A stretch of DNA of 64,000 nt from Nostoc sp. NIES-4103 (lineage in GTDB: Bacteria > Cyanobacteriota > Cyanobacteriia > Cyanobacteriales > Nostocaceae). Numbering within the stretch: position 1 is the stretch's first letter; every line of letters starts with the position of its first letter. Of the stretch, positions 53,999-63,083 are shown one piece after another. The notes under the pieces were generated by a model that was given only the letters and a program-made list of their open reading frames with translations, had not been told where the DNA came from and did no database searches. Both the position numbers and the translations under genes were made by a program. The DNA lies in contig NZ_AP018288.1 of the NCBI RefSeq assembly GCF_002368335.1, forward strand, positions 97,372 to 161,371, given 5' to 3'.

Positions 53999-54096
53999 GG
54001 TTGTTACCGATTTATCAACGTGGTACTGAGTGTTAAACGATAATTTTGCTGTTTTTTTTTGATTTACATTTCTTTATACTCTGTTCCTCTTATTTT

Positions 54097-55065
54097 TCAA
54101 AGAGGTTTTTGTAACTTATCTAAGTACAAAGTGTTTAACGACCGTTGGCGATAAATCTCATAAAGCGCCATACCTGCGGCTACTGAGGCATTGAGGCTAG
54201 GGGTCTTACCCAGCAGGGGAATTGATACCAAGACATCGCAGGAGCGTTGTGTTAACATACTTAGGCCTTCGCCTTCAGAGCCAACTACCAAAACGATGGG
54301 GCCTCTGAAACTGACTGTATGCAGGGGTTCGCTACCGGTGGTGGCGGTACCGTAAATCCAAAAGCCTGCTTCTTTCAATTCTTCTAAAGCGCGGCTGAGG
54401 TTGATGACTCTGGCTACAGGAAAATTTTCTAAAGCACCTGCTGCTACTTTGACCACGGTAGAGGTGATTCCAGCGGCCCTTCTTTGGGGAATTACCAATC
54501 CTTGAGCGCCTATTGCTTCAGCAGTGCGAATAATTGCTCCCAAGTTGTGGGGATCGGTAATGCCGTCAGCTACGACAATCACAGGTTCAGTGACTGATTT
54601 GGCCTGTTCAATCAGATCTGGTAATTCGATGTAGTCGTAGGGGGCTATTTGTGCTGCTACACCTTGGTGATTGGCACCGCTGGTAATTTGGTCTAAGCGC
54701 TTGGGTTCTACTTCATCAATAACTGTGCCATTGTCCTTAGCTTGCAGGATGAGATGATGAAAGCGGGGATCGTAGCGCAGGCGGGGGGTAATCCAGATGC
54801 GGTTTAGACCCCGTTGATTTTCCAAGGCACTTAAAACTGGATGGCGACCGTAGATCAAATCGCTATCTTCTAGGGGTTTTGTGACTGGGGATGAATGGGA
54901 AAACTGGCGATTTGGGCGTGGATTGTTTAATACTGGCTTTCTATCCCCATCCCTGTGTTTGGGGTTGGGAAGAGAATTAGCAACCACAGGCTTACTCTTA
55001 ATTTTCACGGGTTGCCCACGGTTTGGTTCGCCAGAAGTCTTTATTTTTCTTGGTTTATTCGACAT
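54097..55065 (-). CDS. rlmB: TrmH-family 23S rRNA/tRNA 2'-O-ribose methyltransferase
   Basis: This 322-residue SPOUT enzyme transfers a methyl group to a ribose 2'-OH, most likely of 23S rRNA G2251 (RlmB type). It has the substrate-binding domain IYGRHPVLSALENQRGLNRIWITPR, then the three SPOUT motifs NLGAIIRTAEAIGAQGLVIP, IVLVVGSEGEGLS and IPLLGKTPSLNASVAAGMALYEIYRQR. A basic N-terminal extension of about 65 residues precedes the domain, as in cyanobacterial homologues. The Mini-III gene lies 96 bp upstream on the same strand, so they may be co-transcribed. Confidence 0.9.
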   Translation of the reverse strand: MSNKPRKIKTSGEPNRGQPVKIKSKPVVANSLPNPKHRDGDRKPVLNNPRPNRQFSHSSPVTKPLEDSDLIYGRHPVLSALENQRGLNRIWITPRLRYDPRFHHLILQAKDNGTVIDEVEPKRLDQITSGANHQGVAAQIAPYDYIELPDLIEQAKSVTEPVIVVADGITDPHNLGAIIRTAEAIGAQGLVIPQRRAAGITSTVVKVAAGALENFPVARVINLSRALEELKEAGFWIYGTATTGSEPLHTVSFRGPIVLVVGSEGEGLSMLTQRSCDVLVSIPLLGKTPSLNASVAAGMALYEIYRQRSLNTLYLDKLQKPL

Positions 55066-55161
55066 AATAAGTTTTGAGTATAGCTGAGGGGTGGGCTTCC
55101 CGATTCAAAGAATTTATCAGGACACACTGCTGATTTTCCTGTCGTGAGATGGAGTTACTAA

Positions 55162-55641
55162 CTATTTCTCTAGGTGAAGTTGTTGTAACAGTTCATTTAA
55201 ACGCTGGGAATCGGTGAGATACAAATAGCCAATTAAAGTTTCTAGACTAGTTGCTTGTTGATAAATTTCGGGATCAACCCGTTTTGGACGCCTTGTGGCA
55301 GCGTTACGACCCCGCCTAACAATTTCTAATTCGGTTTGCCTAAGATGAGGGATCAGCGATCGCAAATGTAGCGCCTGTGTTTCCGCTCTGACCTGTGCTA
55401 CTACTAGATGGTGGTAGTTTTCGATCCGTTGCAATGGCAACAGATAAGACATTCTAACATACAGTTCATAAATTGCATCTCCCAAATATGCTAAAGCCGC
55501 AGGGGAAATTTGTTGCAGTTGTGTCTGGGAAATCTGTTGTGCTAATGGCACTGTATTGGCCAAGAATGCTTGGGTCAAAGATGAATCTAGCTTGGGAGCT
55601 TCATCTTGTCCACCTAATAGCTCTTCCTCCTTTGACTTCAC
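55162..55641 (-). CDS. mrnC: Mini-ribonuclease III
   Basis: This 159-residue protein is the RNase III catalytic domain alone, without a double-stranded RNA binding domain. It has ALAYLGDAIYELYVRMSYL with the catalytic Asp, VAQVRAETQALHLRSL, and GRNAATRRPKRVDPEIYQQATSLETLIGYLYL. It matures 23S rRNA. It lies directly upstream of the TrmH-family gene, which fits a shared rRNA function. Confidence 0.9.
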   Translation of the reverse strand: MKSKEEELLGGQDEAPKLDSSLTQAFLANTVPLAQQISQTQLQQISPAALAYLGDAIYELYVRMSYLLPLQRIENYHHLVVAQVRAETQALHLRSLIPHLRQTELEIVRRGRNAATRRPKRVDPEIYQQATSLETLIGYLYLTDSQRLNELLQQLHLEK

Positions 55642-56452
55642 AAGTTAATCATTCCTTAGCGGGCTATATTTAGAAGGCATCTTCAGATAGATTTATTTTT
55701 ACTAAAGCAGGCTATACTGATATACCTGGCATAATCAACACTATCAAAATTGCTGACTAAATTTTATCTTTTTTAACTGGAAATTTGTACTCAGGATTAA
55801 TCTGTTTTGTATAACTACAGATGGTTGTGCTATTTCTTCGGTCTGGCCATCGAACGGGGTGGTTGCCTAAGTTGACGAGGCACTGCGTAGCACAAAGAGT
55901 CGCGTAGGCAAGTCTTTTGTGTTGAGCGCCACTGCTGTTAACTGCCATCATAGGGCATTTTTTGAAAAATTTCATTTTCTTGTTATGGTAGTAAATTTCC
56001 TAACCATTCAACTTGACAAATAGTCGTTTGAGGACTCAAATATCTAAATAAAGTAACAATATAAATAATTTGTTACGCCTAGTGTGAATTAAAGATGCCT
56101 CTTGTTCCGTAATGGTTTTGAGAATTGTCCCAAATCATATTTTTGGAACTATCAACGAAATTACCAGGGTTTCATTACTTAATTCACATTCAACGTTTGT
56201 CGGTTGTTCCTATCCACAAGCCATACTTTTTCAATTGATACCTAGAGGCTAGGCTGCTATTCAATGAGTGTATTCATTCTTAATTTTGTCAAATTGAGAT
56301 AAATTTAGTCCTTGAGGGCGTATGCTGATATTGAGAGCTGCTGGCTTTTGTGCCTCTCCCACGAGGAGAGAGGTTGTCTGCCAGCGTTTCTACAAATTAA
56401 GCTACCCAGATAAGACATTCGGATAGCTAACTTGATCTCTCCAGTCAAGCGA
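55642..56452. other. intergenic region
   Basis: This 811-bp gap has no gene that I can support. It contains a repeat-like stretch TTGCCTAAGTTGACGAGGCA…GCGTAGGCAAG (55862-55912), partly self-complementary, and a hairpin CCTCTCCCACGAGGAGAGAGG (56354-56374). An open frame of 72 codons at 55757-55975 is read through the first stretch and lacks a binding site or protein-like composition. Confidence 0.55.
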
Positions 56453-56854
56453 TCAAGCCTGGTTGATGTTTTCTAGAGCTACGTCAACTGAGGCTTGCAG
56501 CGCGAGAAACTTCTCCAAGCGAACAAGCTTGACCGTCTGAGTGACTCGGGGATTTGAAACAATTTGCAAGGTGCCGCCGCCATTTTGAGCCTTCTTGGCT
56601 AACTGCACCAGAGCACCCAAGCCAGAGCTATCAACGAAGTCAATTTTTGAGAGATCCAGAATGATATGCTTTGGACCCTCATCAACTTTGCCTTCAAGTA
56701 CCTTGCGAAACGTAGGCTCAGAAAAAGCATCTAACAAACCTGTGAGGCGGAATAGCTGACAGTTATCCCGGACTTCACGAGTGCCTCTCAGGCTCACGGT
56801 TAGATTAAGTGGCTCAGCAATAATTCCCTCCTCATCGTTAAAGTGAACGCTCAA
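56453..56854 (-). CDS. STAS-domain anti-sigma factor antagonist
   Basis: This 133-residue STAS-domain protein has the phosphorylatable Ser in DFVDSSGLGALVQLAKKA and the N-terminal strand RLTGLLDAFSEPTFRKVL. Such proteins bind anti-sigma factors or kinases and are switched by phosphorylation. The start appears to be TTG at 56854, since no ATG precedes the domain. No partner kinase or sigma factor is adjacent. Confidence 0.88.
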   Translation of the reverse strand: MSVHFNDEEGIIAEPLNLTVSLRGTREVRDNCQLFRLTGLLDAFSEPTFRKVLEGKVDEGPKHIILDLSKIDFVDSSGLGALVQLAKKAQNGGGTLQIVSNPRVTQTVKLVRLEKFLALQASVDVALENINQA

Positions 56855-56896
56855 GTATAGATGGTTTTTGTGCTTTTTGTCTACAACCGGCTGGTG

Positions 56897-57021
56897 TATT
56901 GGGGAATGGGGATTGGGGATTGGGTATTAGGGATTGGGTATTAGGAAAAAAACGCTTTTTGTGTGAACTATATTCTTCCTAGTCCCCAGTCCCCAGTCCC
57001 CAGTCCCCATTCCCTAGTCCC
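56897..57021. repeat. heptamer tandem repeats in opposed arms downstream of carA
   Basis: GGGGATT/GGGTATT units (56897-56944) face CCCCAGT units (56982-57021) across a short spacer. The arms are partly complementary. Confidence 0.8.
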
Positions 57022-57024
57022 TTT

Positions 57025-58191
57025 TTAACTCACCTTGGCTGTTGCCCCATGTCTTGCGGCTTGCATTGCTTGCACAAACTCTTCAAACAAGTAATCAGCA
57101 TCGTGAGGGCCAGGACTGGCTTCTGGGTGATACTGTACAGAGAAGATGGGCAGGGACTTGTGACGTACCCCAGCAACAGTGCGATCGTTGAGGTTGAGGT
57201 GGCTAATTTCCACAACTGCTGTTGGTAAGGAATTTGGGTCGATGGCAAAGCTGTGGTTTTGGCTGGTAATTTCTATCCTTTGCTGTAAACCCGCAGGCTG
57301 ATTTAAACCCCGATGTCCAAATTTGAGTTTAAAGGTTTCTGCTCCCAGGGCATGACCCAAAATTTGGTGTCCCATACAAATACCAAAGATGGGTTTTTGG
57401 CTTTGAAGCAGGGCTTTGGTAGTTTCAATTCCCTCGGTGACAGCAGCCGGATCGCCAGGGCCATTGGAAAGAAAAATACCATCTGGATTGTAGTTGAGAA
57501 TTTCCTCTGGTGGTGTATCGGCAGGAACAACTATCACTTTGCAACCGTAACTTGCTAGGCGACGCAAAATGTTACGTTTCACCCCAAAGTCAATGGCAAC
57601 AACGGTAAAGGATTCCCCAAGGTTAGCGATGGACTGGGAATTGAACTCCCAACTGGGAATTGTGGGATCTGACCATTGATAAACTTTGGGGGTGGTGACT
57701 TCTTGAACCAAATTTAATCCCGCCATGCTAGGAGCTGCTTGTACCTGCTCTAGCAACTCGACCTCATCCAAAATTGTTGTGGAAATGCCACCGTTCATGG
57801 CTCCGAACATGCGAATTTTGCGGGTAAGGGCACGAGTATCGATGCCGTAGATCCCTGGTATTTGGTGTTGTTTGAGGTAGTCAGGCAAAGATTGGGTTGA
57901 GCGCCAGTTGCTGGGTTTATGACAAACATTACGAGCGATCGCACCCCGCACTTGTGGTCGTTCTGATTCTTCATCTTCCGGATTAACGCCTGTGTTCCCC
58001 AATTCGGGATAAGTAAAAATTACTATTTGCCCGCAGTAACTAGGGTCAGTCAGGACTTCTTGGTATCCAGTCATGCCAGTGTTAAACACCACTTCCCCAA
58101 TTGTGGTTCCCGTGGCACCGAAAGACCAACCGCGATAGGTGGTTCCATCTGCCAAGACAAGTAGAGCAGGTATTGCGTCAGTCAGGGACAT
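57025..58191 (-). CDS. carA: carbamoyl-phosphate synthase small subunit
   Basis: This 388-residue glutaminase subunit supplies ammonia to CarB for carbamoyl phosphate, used in arginine and pyrimidine synthesis. It has the N-terminal CPSase domain (LADGTTYRGWSFGA, GEVVFNTGMTGYQEVLTDPSYCGQ) and the class I glutaminase domain with nucleophile in FGICMGHQILGHALG and the His-Glu pair in VQYHPEASPGP. Opposed heptamer arrays flank it on both sides. carB is not in the window. Confidence 0.95.
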   Translation of the reverse strand: MSLTDAIPALLVLADGTTYRGWSFGATGTTIGEVVFNTGMTGYQEVLTDPSYCGQIVIFTYPELGNTGVNPEDEESERPQVRGAIARNVCHKPSNWRSTQSLPDYLKQHQIPGIYGIDTRALTRKIRMFGAMNGGISTTILDEVELLEQVQAAPSMAGLNLVQEVTTPKVYQWSDPTIPSWEFNSQSIANLGESFTVVAIDFGVKRNILRRLASYGCKVIVVPADTPPEEILNYNPDGIFLSNGPGDPAAVTEGIETTKALLQSQKPIFGICMGHQILGHALGAETFKLKFGHRGLNQPAGLQQRIEITSQNHSFAIDPNSLPTAVVEISHLNLNDRTVAGVRHKSLPIFSVQYHPEASPGPHDADYLFEEFVQAMQAARHGATAKVS

Positions 58192-58203
58192 AGGCGATAG
58201 ATT

Positions 58204-58298
58204 AGGTATTGGGGACTGGGGATTGGGTACTGGGGATTGGGTACTGGGAAAACTCTTCCCTAATCCCCAGTCACCAGTCCCCAGTCCCTAGTCTCCAG
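58204..58298. repeat. heptamer tandem repeats in opposed arms upstream of carA
   Basis: GGGGATT/GGGTACT units (58204-58248) and CCCCAGT units (58262-58296) flank the core GGAAAACTCTTCCC, forming a long imperfect hairpin. The same core occurs between hfq and dapF. Confidence 0.85.
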
Positions 58299-58490
58299 TT
58301 AACAGTGAGCAGTTTTCAGTGACTATTTTAGTTAATACTGCGATCGCTAATTATCCCATGAGTTGAGAAATTTCGCGCTCTTTATGGAAATTAAGTAAAA
58401 ATTAAGAATCAGAGTGCAAAATCTTTACAGGGGAATCGGTGGCGGAAGTGGATTTGCAGTCCCAATAGACAGGTAAAATTGAAATTAATT

Positions 58491-59546
58491 ATGCGTCAGT
58501 CTTTTTTATCTCGTGTAGCCCTGGTTTTTCTTTCAAGTACTCTAGCAGTTTTGGCTGTTGCCTGTGGTGAAGATAAACAGACAACTGCGGTTCTTCGCAA
58601 TCAACAGTCTGTGGTCAACGACAAGCCAGTAGTACCGCCTGCGGTAGAACCAGCAGCAGCGCCAGACATGCCAAAACCGGAAACTGTGCCACCATTGGAA
58701 TTAGCACCAAGTTTTTTTGAACTGGGATTAGATAAAGCAGCGGGTGCAGTGAGTATCAGCCAATCGGCTCAATCGCCAGATGATTGGAATTTGGTGGCGA
58801 GTCAATTTCAAGAAGCGATCGCGCTGATGAGAAAAGTGCGGCGGCAAAGTCCCGATTTTGCGATCGCCCAAGCCAAAATTTCCGAATACCAACGTAAGTA
58901 CAAGTATGCCAAGAGCAAAGCTACTCCTAGCAATCAGGCGTTAGTAGAAACAGAGCAACCACAGAAAGTAGTAGTTGTGGTTCCCCAAACATCAACTGCG
59001 CCTAAGGTTACTATACCCGTTGCTCCACCTGCACTCACCAAACAGCCAACGGCAAAAGTGAACTCACCCTCACCAGAATTGCTCACCCCAGACAAAGAGG
59101 TATTTACAGCCCCCATTAAACGACGAGCTGGTGGAACCCCCATTGTGGAAGTGACTTTCAATGGTCAGCGCAAGTTCGATATGATTGTGGATACAGGAGC
59201 TAGTGGTAGTGTGATCACGCAACAGATGGCCCTTGATTTGGGTGTGATCCCAGTGGGAAAAGCCAAGGCAAATACCGCCAGTTCTAGGGCAGTAGAATTT
59301 CCCGTTGGCTATGTGGATTCCATGGCAGTTGGCTCTTTAGTGGTAAATAGATTACCAGTAGCGATCGCAGGTGCAGAACTCGAAACTGGATTACTAGGAC
59401 ACGACTTTTTTGGTAATTATGATGTCACCATCAAACGCAATGTCGTAGAATTTCGCCCGCAATCGCGATCGCAAATTAATTCTGTAGAAACTGAACTAAT
59501 TGCTCCAATTTCACCCAAGCAGTACCGCTCTGGAGAATTTCCTTAG
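58491..59546 (+). CDS. retropepsin-like aspartyl protease family lipoprotein
   Basis: This 351-residue protein has a lipoprotein signal (LSSTLAVLAVACGED, lipid Cys at about 25), a Pro/Ala-rich linker, a short helical region and a C-terminal retropepsin-like domain. That domain has the active-site motif FDMIVDTGASGSVI and a hydrophobic Gly motif ETGLLGHDFFGNYDVTI. It probably acts at the membrane as a homodimeric protease; substrate unknown. ATG at 58491 preferred over TTG at 58479. Its 3' end overlaps that of trpD by 71 bp. Confidence 0.87.
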   Translation: MRQSFLSRVALVFLSSTLAVLAVACGEDKQTTAVLRNQQSVVNDKPVVPPAVEPAAAPDMPKPETVPPLELAPSFFELGLDKAAGAVSISQSAQSPDDWNLVASQFQEAIALMRKVRRQSPDFAIAQAKISEYQRKYKYAKSKATPSNQALVETEQPQKVVVVVPQTSTAPKVTIPVAPPALTKQPTAKVNSPSPELLTPDKEVFTAPIKRRAGGTPIVEVTFNGQRKFDMIVDTGASGSVITQQMALDLGVIPVGKAKANTASSRAVEFPVGYVDSMAVGSLVVNRLPVAIAGAELETGLLGHDFFGNYDVTIKRNVVEFRPQSRSQINSVETELIAPISPKQYRSGEFP

Positions 59547-60570
59547 CAACAGTAACACCTTGAGCGTGATTTAGTAATGGGACTACACCCGCTACTTGCA
59601 GCGCCAACGATGCATTTAAAGCTACTGCGTCCTGTTGGGCAACAGTTCCTTTACCTTGCAGCACCGCCTTGAGAATCTTTGCGTTTTCCTGCACATCCCC
59701 GCCTCGGAGTGCGCCAATAGTAGCAGGTGTGACTCCCACCTCTTCGGGATTCACGGTAGTTAACTGCACCTCCCCTTGGGATAAAACTGCTAAATCAGTT
59801 AAATCTCCTAACCCCGCCTCATCGAGTTTTTCGCGTCCATGTACCACAATCGCTTTTTGCTTACCCAAATTGTTTAATGCTTGAGCAACGGTTGCCAAAA
59901 GTTTGGGAGTAAATAGCCCCACCACTTGCCCAGTGGGGCGCAAGGGATTGACTAAAGGGCCGAGTAAGTTGAAGACAGTCCGCACCCGAAGAGTGCGCCG
60001 CAATGAAGCAACTGCCTTGAGTGCTGGATGCCAACCAGGGGCAAACAAAAAGGTGATCCCGACTTCTTGTAGTGCAGCTTGCACTTTCTCGCTGGGGGCA
60101 GTTAGGTTGACTCCCAACGCTTCTAAGACATCGGCGCTTCCTGTTAAACTTGATGCCGAACGATTGCCATGTTTAGCGACGGGTACACCATAGGCAGCAG
60201 CAACAAAGGCAACGGCTGTGGAAATATTAAAGGTTGATGAACCATCGCCCCCAGTACCACAGGTATCTATTACGGGAATTGGGAATTGGGTAGATTCTTG
60301 CCCAGTCCCCAGTCCCCAGTCCCCAGTCCCCAATTTTGATTGGGATTGTAAGACAAGTGCCATACCAGTCAACTCATCGGCAGAAACACCTTTAAAGTTC
60401 AGCGCTGTTAAAATTGCTCCTGATAACTCTGGAGGAACTGTTTCAGTTAGCCATCCTTGCATCAATTCAGCCGCTTGGGCGCGTGACAATGATTCACCAT
60501 CTATTAATTGTTGCAGTAGGATATGCCAGCTAGTAGAAGATTCTTGAGCAGGTATTGGGGTAGTTGCCAT
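59476..60570 (-). CDS. trpD: anthranilate phosphoribosyltransferase with repeat-derived insert
   Basis: This 364-residue enzyme joins anthranilate and PRPP in tryptophan synthesis. It has VIDTCGTGGDGSSTFNISTAVAFVAA, KHGNRSASSLTGSADVLEALG and FLFAPGWHPALKAVASLRRTLRVRTVFNLLGPLVNPLRP. Just before the CGTGGDG motif, residues 79-98 (LGTGDWGLGTG…) are translated from CCCCAGT heptamers inserted in frame at about 60277-60336. The gene is convergent with the protease and overlaps its end. Other trp genes are not in the window. Confidence 0.93.
   Translation of the reverse strand: MATTPIPAQESSTSWHILLQQLIDGESLSRAQAAELMQGWLTETVPPELSGAILTALNFKGVSADELTGMALVLQSQSKLGTGDWGLGTGQESTQFPIPVIDTCGTGGDGSSTFNISTAVAFVAAAYGVPVAKHGNRSASSLTGSADVLEALGVNLTAPSEKVQAALQEVGITFLFAPGWHPALKAVASLRRTLRVRTVFNLLGPLVNPLRPTGQVVGLFTPKLLATVAQALNNLGKQKAIVVHGREKLDEAGLGDLTDLAVLSQGEVQLTTVNPEEVGVTPATIGALRGGDVQENAKILKAVLQGKGTVAQQDAVALNASLALQVAGVVPLLNHAQGVTVAKEILQSGTAWVKLEQLVQFLQN
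60277..60345. repeat. heptamer repeat within trpD
   Basis: GGGAATT units followed by four CCCCAGT units form a small copy of the opposed-arm repeats at 58204 and 56897. It is kept in frame in the coding region. Confidence 0.85.
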
Positions 60571-60823
60571 GGCTAAAGTTTGTGTATGTTGTAGGGTGTA
60601 GCTACATTGAGGAGCATGGCAGCTATCCTACCGGAAAATTGGCAAGGAGCAAAGGCGTAATATTTTGGATTTTGGATTTTGGATTTTGGATTGCTAAAGA
60701 GTTTTTGTTCACTAATTTTTGCTTTCTCTGTTGCAAGAGGTCTATTCTCTTTTAACGAACCACAGAGACGCAGAGAGCGCAGAGAGAGTAGAAAGATAGA
60801 TTTCCACAAGTGATTTAGGATTG

Positions 60824-61708
60824 TTACATTTTCAATTCAAGGCTCATCTGAATTGGGTTATGGAAGTGATTATTTTCTAGTTGTTTATTTCTGTTTAATT
60901 GAATTGGATAATTATTAATAAATAATTCTTTTCCTTTAGCAGCACCGCTCTGTTTATAGTTATTCATGCCATACTGCAATTCCCATTCTGAGATATTCGC
61001 CCATTGAAAGTTTTCTCGAATTTGGGGCGAGTCGTCGTAAGTTATTAGCCAATGATGATGACATGATTTTAAAAGTTCTGCAAATCTATGATGGTCAAAA
61101 GATGTGTGCAAATCCCCATCTTTACCATATAACCTTGATTTAGTGGCACTAAAATAAGGTGGATCTAAAAATAAAAATACATCTTTGCCTTGTTCTGTTA
61201 AAAGTTGACTATAATCTAAATTAGTAATTGTGACATTTGACGATAAGATATTTTCTAATTTTTCTAGCCGTTCTATTGAAGAATCAGTAAATCGTTTCTT
61301 AAAAGCTTCCTGAGAATAACCACCTGATTCTACAGTTCCACTAAATGTAATTCTATTAAGAACGAAAAAGCGGACTGCTCTTTCTAAATCAGTTAAATTT
61401 TTGACATCTACAGTAGTTAATTCTGCAAATAGTAATTTACCATCATTATATTTTAGTTTAATATGGCGAATCTCTTTAACTAATTGAGCTAGTTCGGACT
61501 GTGCTAACTTCCAAAATAGGAATAGTTCGCGGTTTAAATCGTTAATCCAAATCTTCAAATCAGGAAATTTTTGCTTTAAATAGATAAATACAGAACCACC
61601 ACCTACAAAAGGTTCCCTAAATTCCGAAAAATTATCTGGCAAGTATTCGACTATTTGATTGATTGCTTTTGATTTACCGCCAGGATACCGGAGAGGGCTT
61701 TTAAGCAT
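60824..61708 (-). CDS. DNA adenine methylase (Dam, D12 class)
   Basis: This 294-residue N6-adenine methyltransferase has PLRYPGGKSKAI, EPFVGGGSVF (SAM binding), a catalytic DPPY (FLFLDPPYFSATKSR) and YGMNNYKQSGAAKGKELFI. No restriction enzyme is adjacent, so it is a solitary methylase. In Nostoc-type cyanobacteria a solitary D12 methylase modifies GATC, the centre of HIP1; the same is likely here, but the target is not shown by sequence alone. Confidence 0.88.
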   Translation of the reverse strand: MLKSPLRYPGGKSKAINQIVEYLPDNFSEFREPFVGGGSVFIYLKQKFPDLKIWINDLNRELFLFWKLAQSELAQLVKEIRHIKLKYNDGKLLFAELTTVDVKNLTDLERAVRFFVLNRITFSGTVESGGYSQEAFKKRFTDSSIERLEKLENILSSNVTITNLDYSQLLTEQGKDVFLFLDPPYFSATKSRLYGKDGDLHTSFDHHRFAELLKSCHHHWLITYDDSPQIRENFQWANISEWELQYGMNNYKQSGAAKGKELFINNYPIQLNRNKQLENNHFHNPIQMSLELKM

Positions 61709-61874
61709 AAAATAAAAATATTAAACTTATTTTTATATCTTGCACTACAGCAATTCTCAATTGTTTGTGAACATCTTCTCTGTTTTCTTTCTTTGCGTAC
61801 TTTGCGTACTTTGCGGTTCATTCCCATTATTTTTTGTTCACAAGCTATGTGGGATTGCTGTTCAATAAATAAAA

Positions 61875-61897
61875 GCCCTCATCGATAGCGAGAGGGC
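61875..61897 (-). terminator. Rho-independent terminator of the PEP-CTERM gene
   Basis: GCCCTC pairs with GAGGGC around a short loop, and on the minus strand the stem is followed by TTTTATTTATT. It lies about 100 bp beyond the stop of the PEP-CTERM gene. Confidence 0.6.
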
Positions 61898-61999
61898 ATA
61901 AACCGTAATTGTATTTACTAGGGTGTCATAGAGAGCGATCGCTTAATCAATCAGCAGTTAAAGTTACAATTCTTAAACTTGACAATGCCACTTAAGATT

Positions 62000-62737
62000 T
62001 TATAAGTCTGCTTTGGAAGAGGATGTTAATTTTTTCTTTGTAAATAAACTACCTAAACCAAAGAGTGCTAATGCAGTGATGGTAGTTGGTTCCGGAACTG
62101 AAACTGGCTTGGTACTGTCGCCACTTTTAACATTAGGAGTAGTGAGTTCAGAAACTTTGGCAGTTTCAGTATTAGAAGTAGTGGGTTCAGGAACTTTGGT
62201 AGTCTCTGTTGTGTCGTTATTTACAGGAGTTGTACTATTAGTACTACCATCAGTGACACCAGAATTAACGCTTTCACCAGCAGATTCTTCGGGAACACTG
62301 GGAACGCTGCTAATGCTACTAACTTGTGTATACTCATAGGTGTAATCAGCTTTACCTGTTGGTAATGTCTTTGGTGGCACATCTGAAACTAATACTAATT
62401 CTCCTTCACCTGGCCCCATTTTGGATTTATTATCTCCAGCTTTGACCGTATAAGCTACCAGATTATAACCTGAATAGTTCTGTAAAAAGGCTGTCGGATC
62501 GTAGTTCAAAGTCTCTTGAGGAGCATCAGAAAAGTTATCAATCTTAACCTTAGTTATATTTCCAGAAGCATCTTGAAGATAAAGAACAACGTTTGAGATG
62601 GCGTGTCCATTTGGGCTTGTAATAACTGTGGATTGTGCAGCAAATCCTGGCCCAATTATACTAATGAGAGTTGAAAATCCAAAAACACTACCTGCTAGTG
62701 AGGGAAGGATAAATTTAGTAACAAAGCTTTTATTCAT
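62000..62737 (-). CDS. PEP-CTERM exported protein
   Basis: This 245-residue protein has a signal peptide (MNKSFVTKFILPSLAGSVFGFSTLISIIGPGFAAQ), a globular part (about 40-130) and a Ser/Thr/Pro/Glu-rich linker. It ends in a PEP-CTERM sorting tail VPEPTTITALALFGLGSLFTKKK. The tail directs processing by an exosortase and surface or matrix attachment. The linker repeats the motif: VPEPTT and VSELTT occur just before the true tail. Function unknown; the exosortase is not in the window. Confidence 0.85.
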   Translation of the reverse strand: MNKSFVTKFILPSLAGSVFGFSTLISIIGPGFAAQSTVITSPNGHAISNVVLYLQDASGNITKVKIDNFSDAPQETLNYDPTAFLQNYSGYNLVAYTVKAGDNKSKMGPGEGELVLVSDVPPKTLPTGKADYTYEYTQVSSISSVPSVPEESAGESVNSGVTDGSTNSTTPVNNDTTETTKVPEPTTSNTETAKVSELTTPNVKSGDSTKPVSVPEPTTITALALFGLGSLFTKKKLTSSSKADL

Positions 62738-63083
62738 TATTTATCACTCCAATTATTTTGTTAGCTTTTAGTAGCCAGAAGACAAAGCTAACATCTGGCG
62801 AATTTATCTGTATTCCGCAAACTAACTGAATTTAATTTAAAGCTTATGCCTGCTAAAAACTCTCAAATTTTAAAGCAATGACAAATCTCTACTAGGGTAT
62901 ATTTTAATAAAAATTATTAAGTACAGAAACACTGTAGATTTATTTAATACCTGTAACTAAATTGAACTAAACTATTAAGTAATATAGGTTAGTCTTTGCT
63001 CATCCTATTCAGGTTTTAGAGGGCAAATTATTTGTTGTTAACTGCTTAAAATTGTCTCAAGTAACTTACTGAGGAGTATTTCC
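62738..63083. promoter_or_regulatory. divergent promoter region
   Basis: This 346-bp gap separates the PEP-CTERM gene (leftward) and the cytochrome gene (rightward) and must hold both promoters. It is A/T-rich; I see no repeat or clear box. Confidence 0.4.

Noticed and set aside
55757..55975. 72-codon open frame as a gene
   Set aside because: It runs across a dispersed repeat, has odd composition and no start signal.
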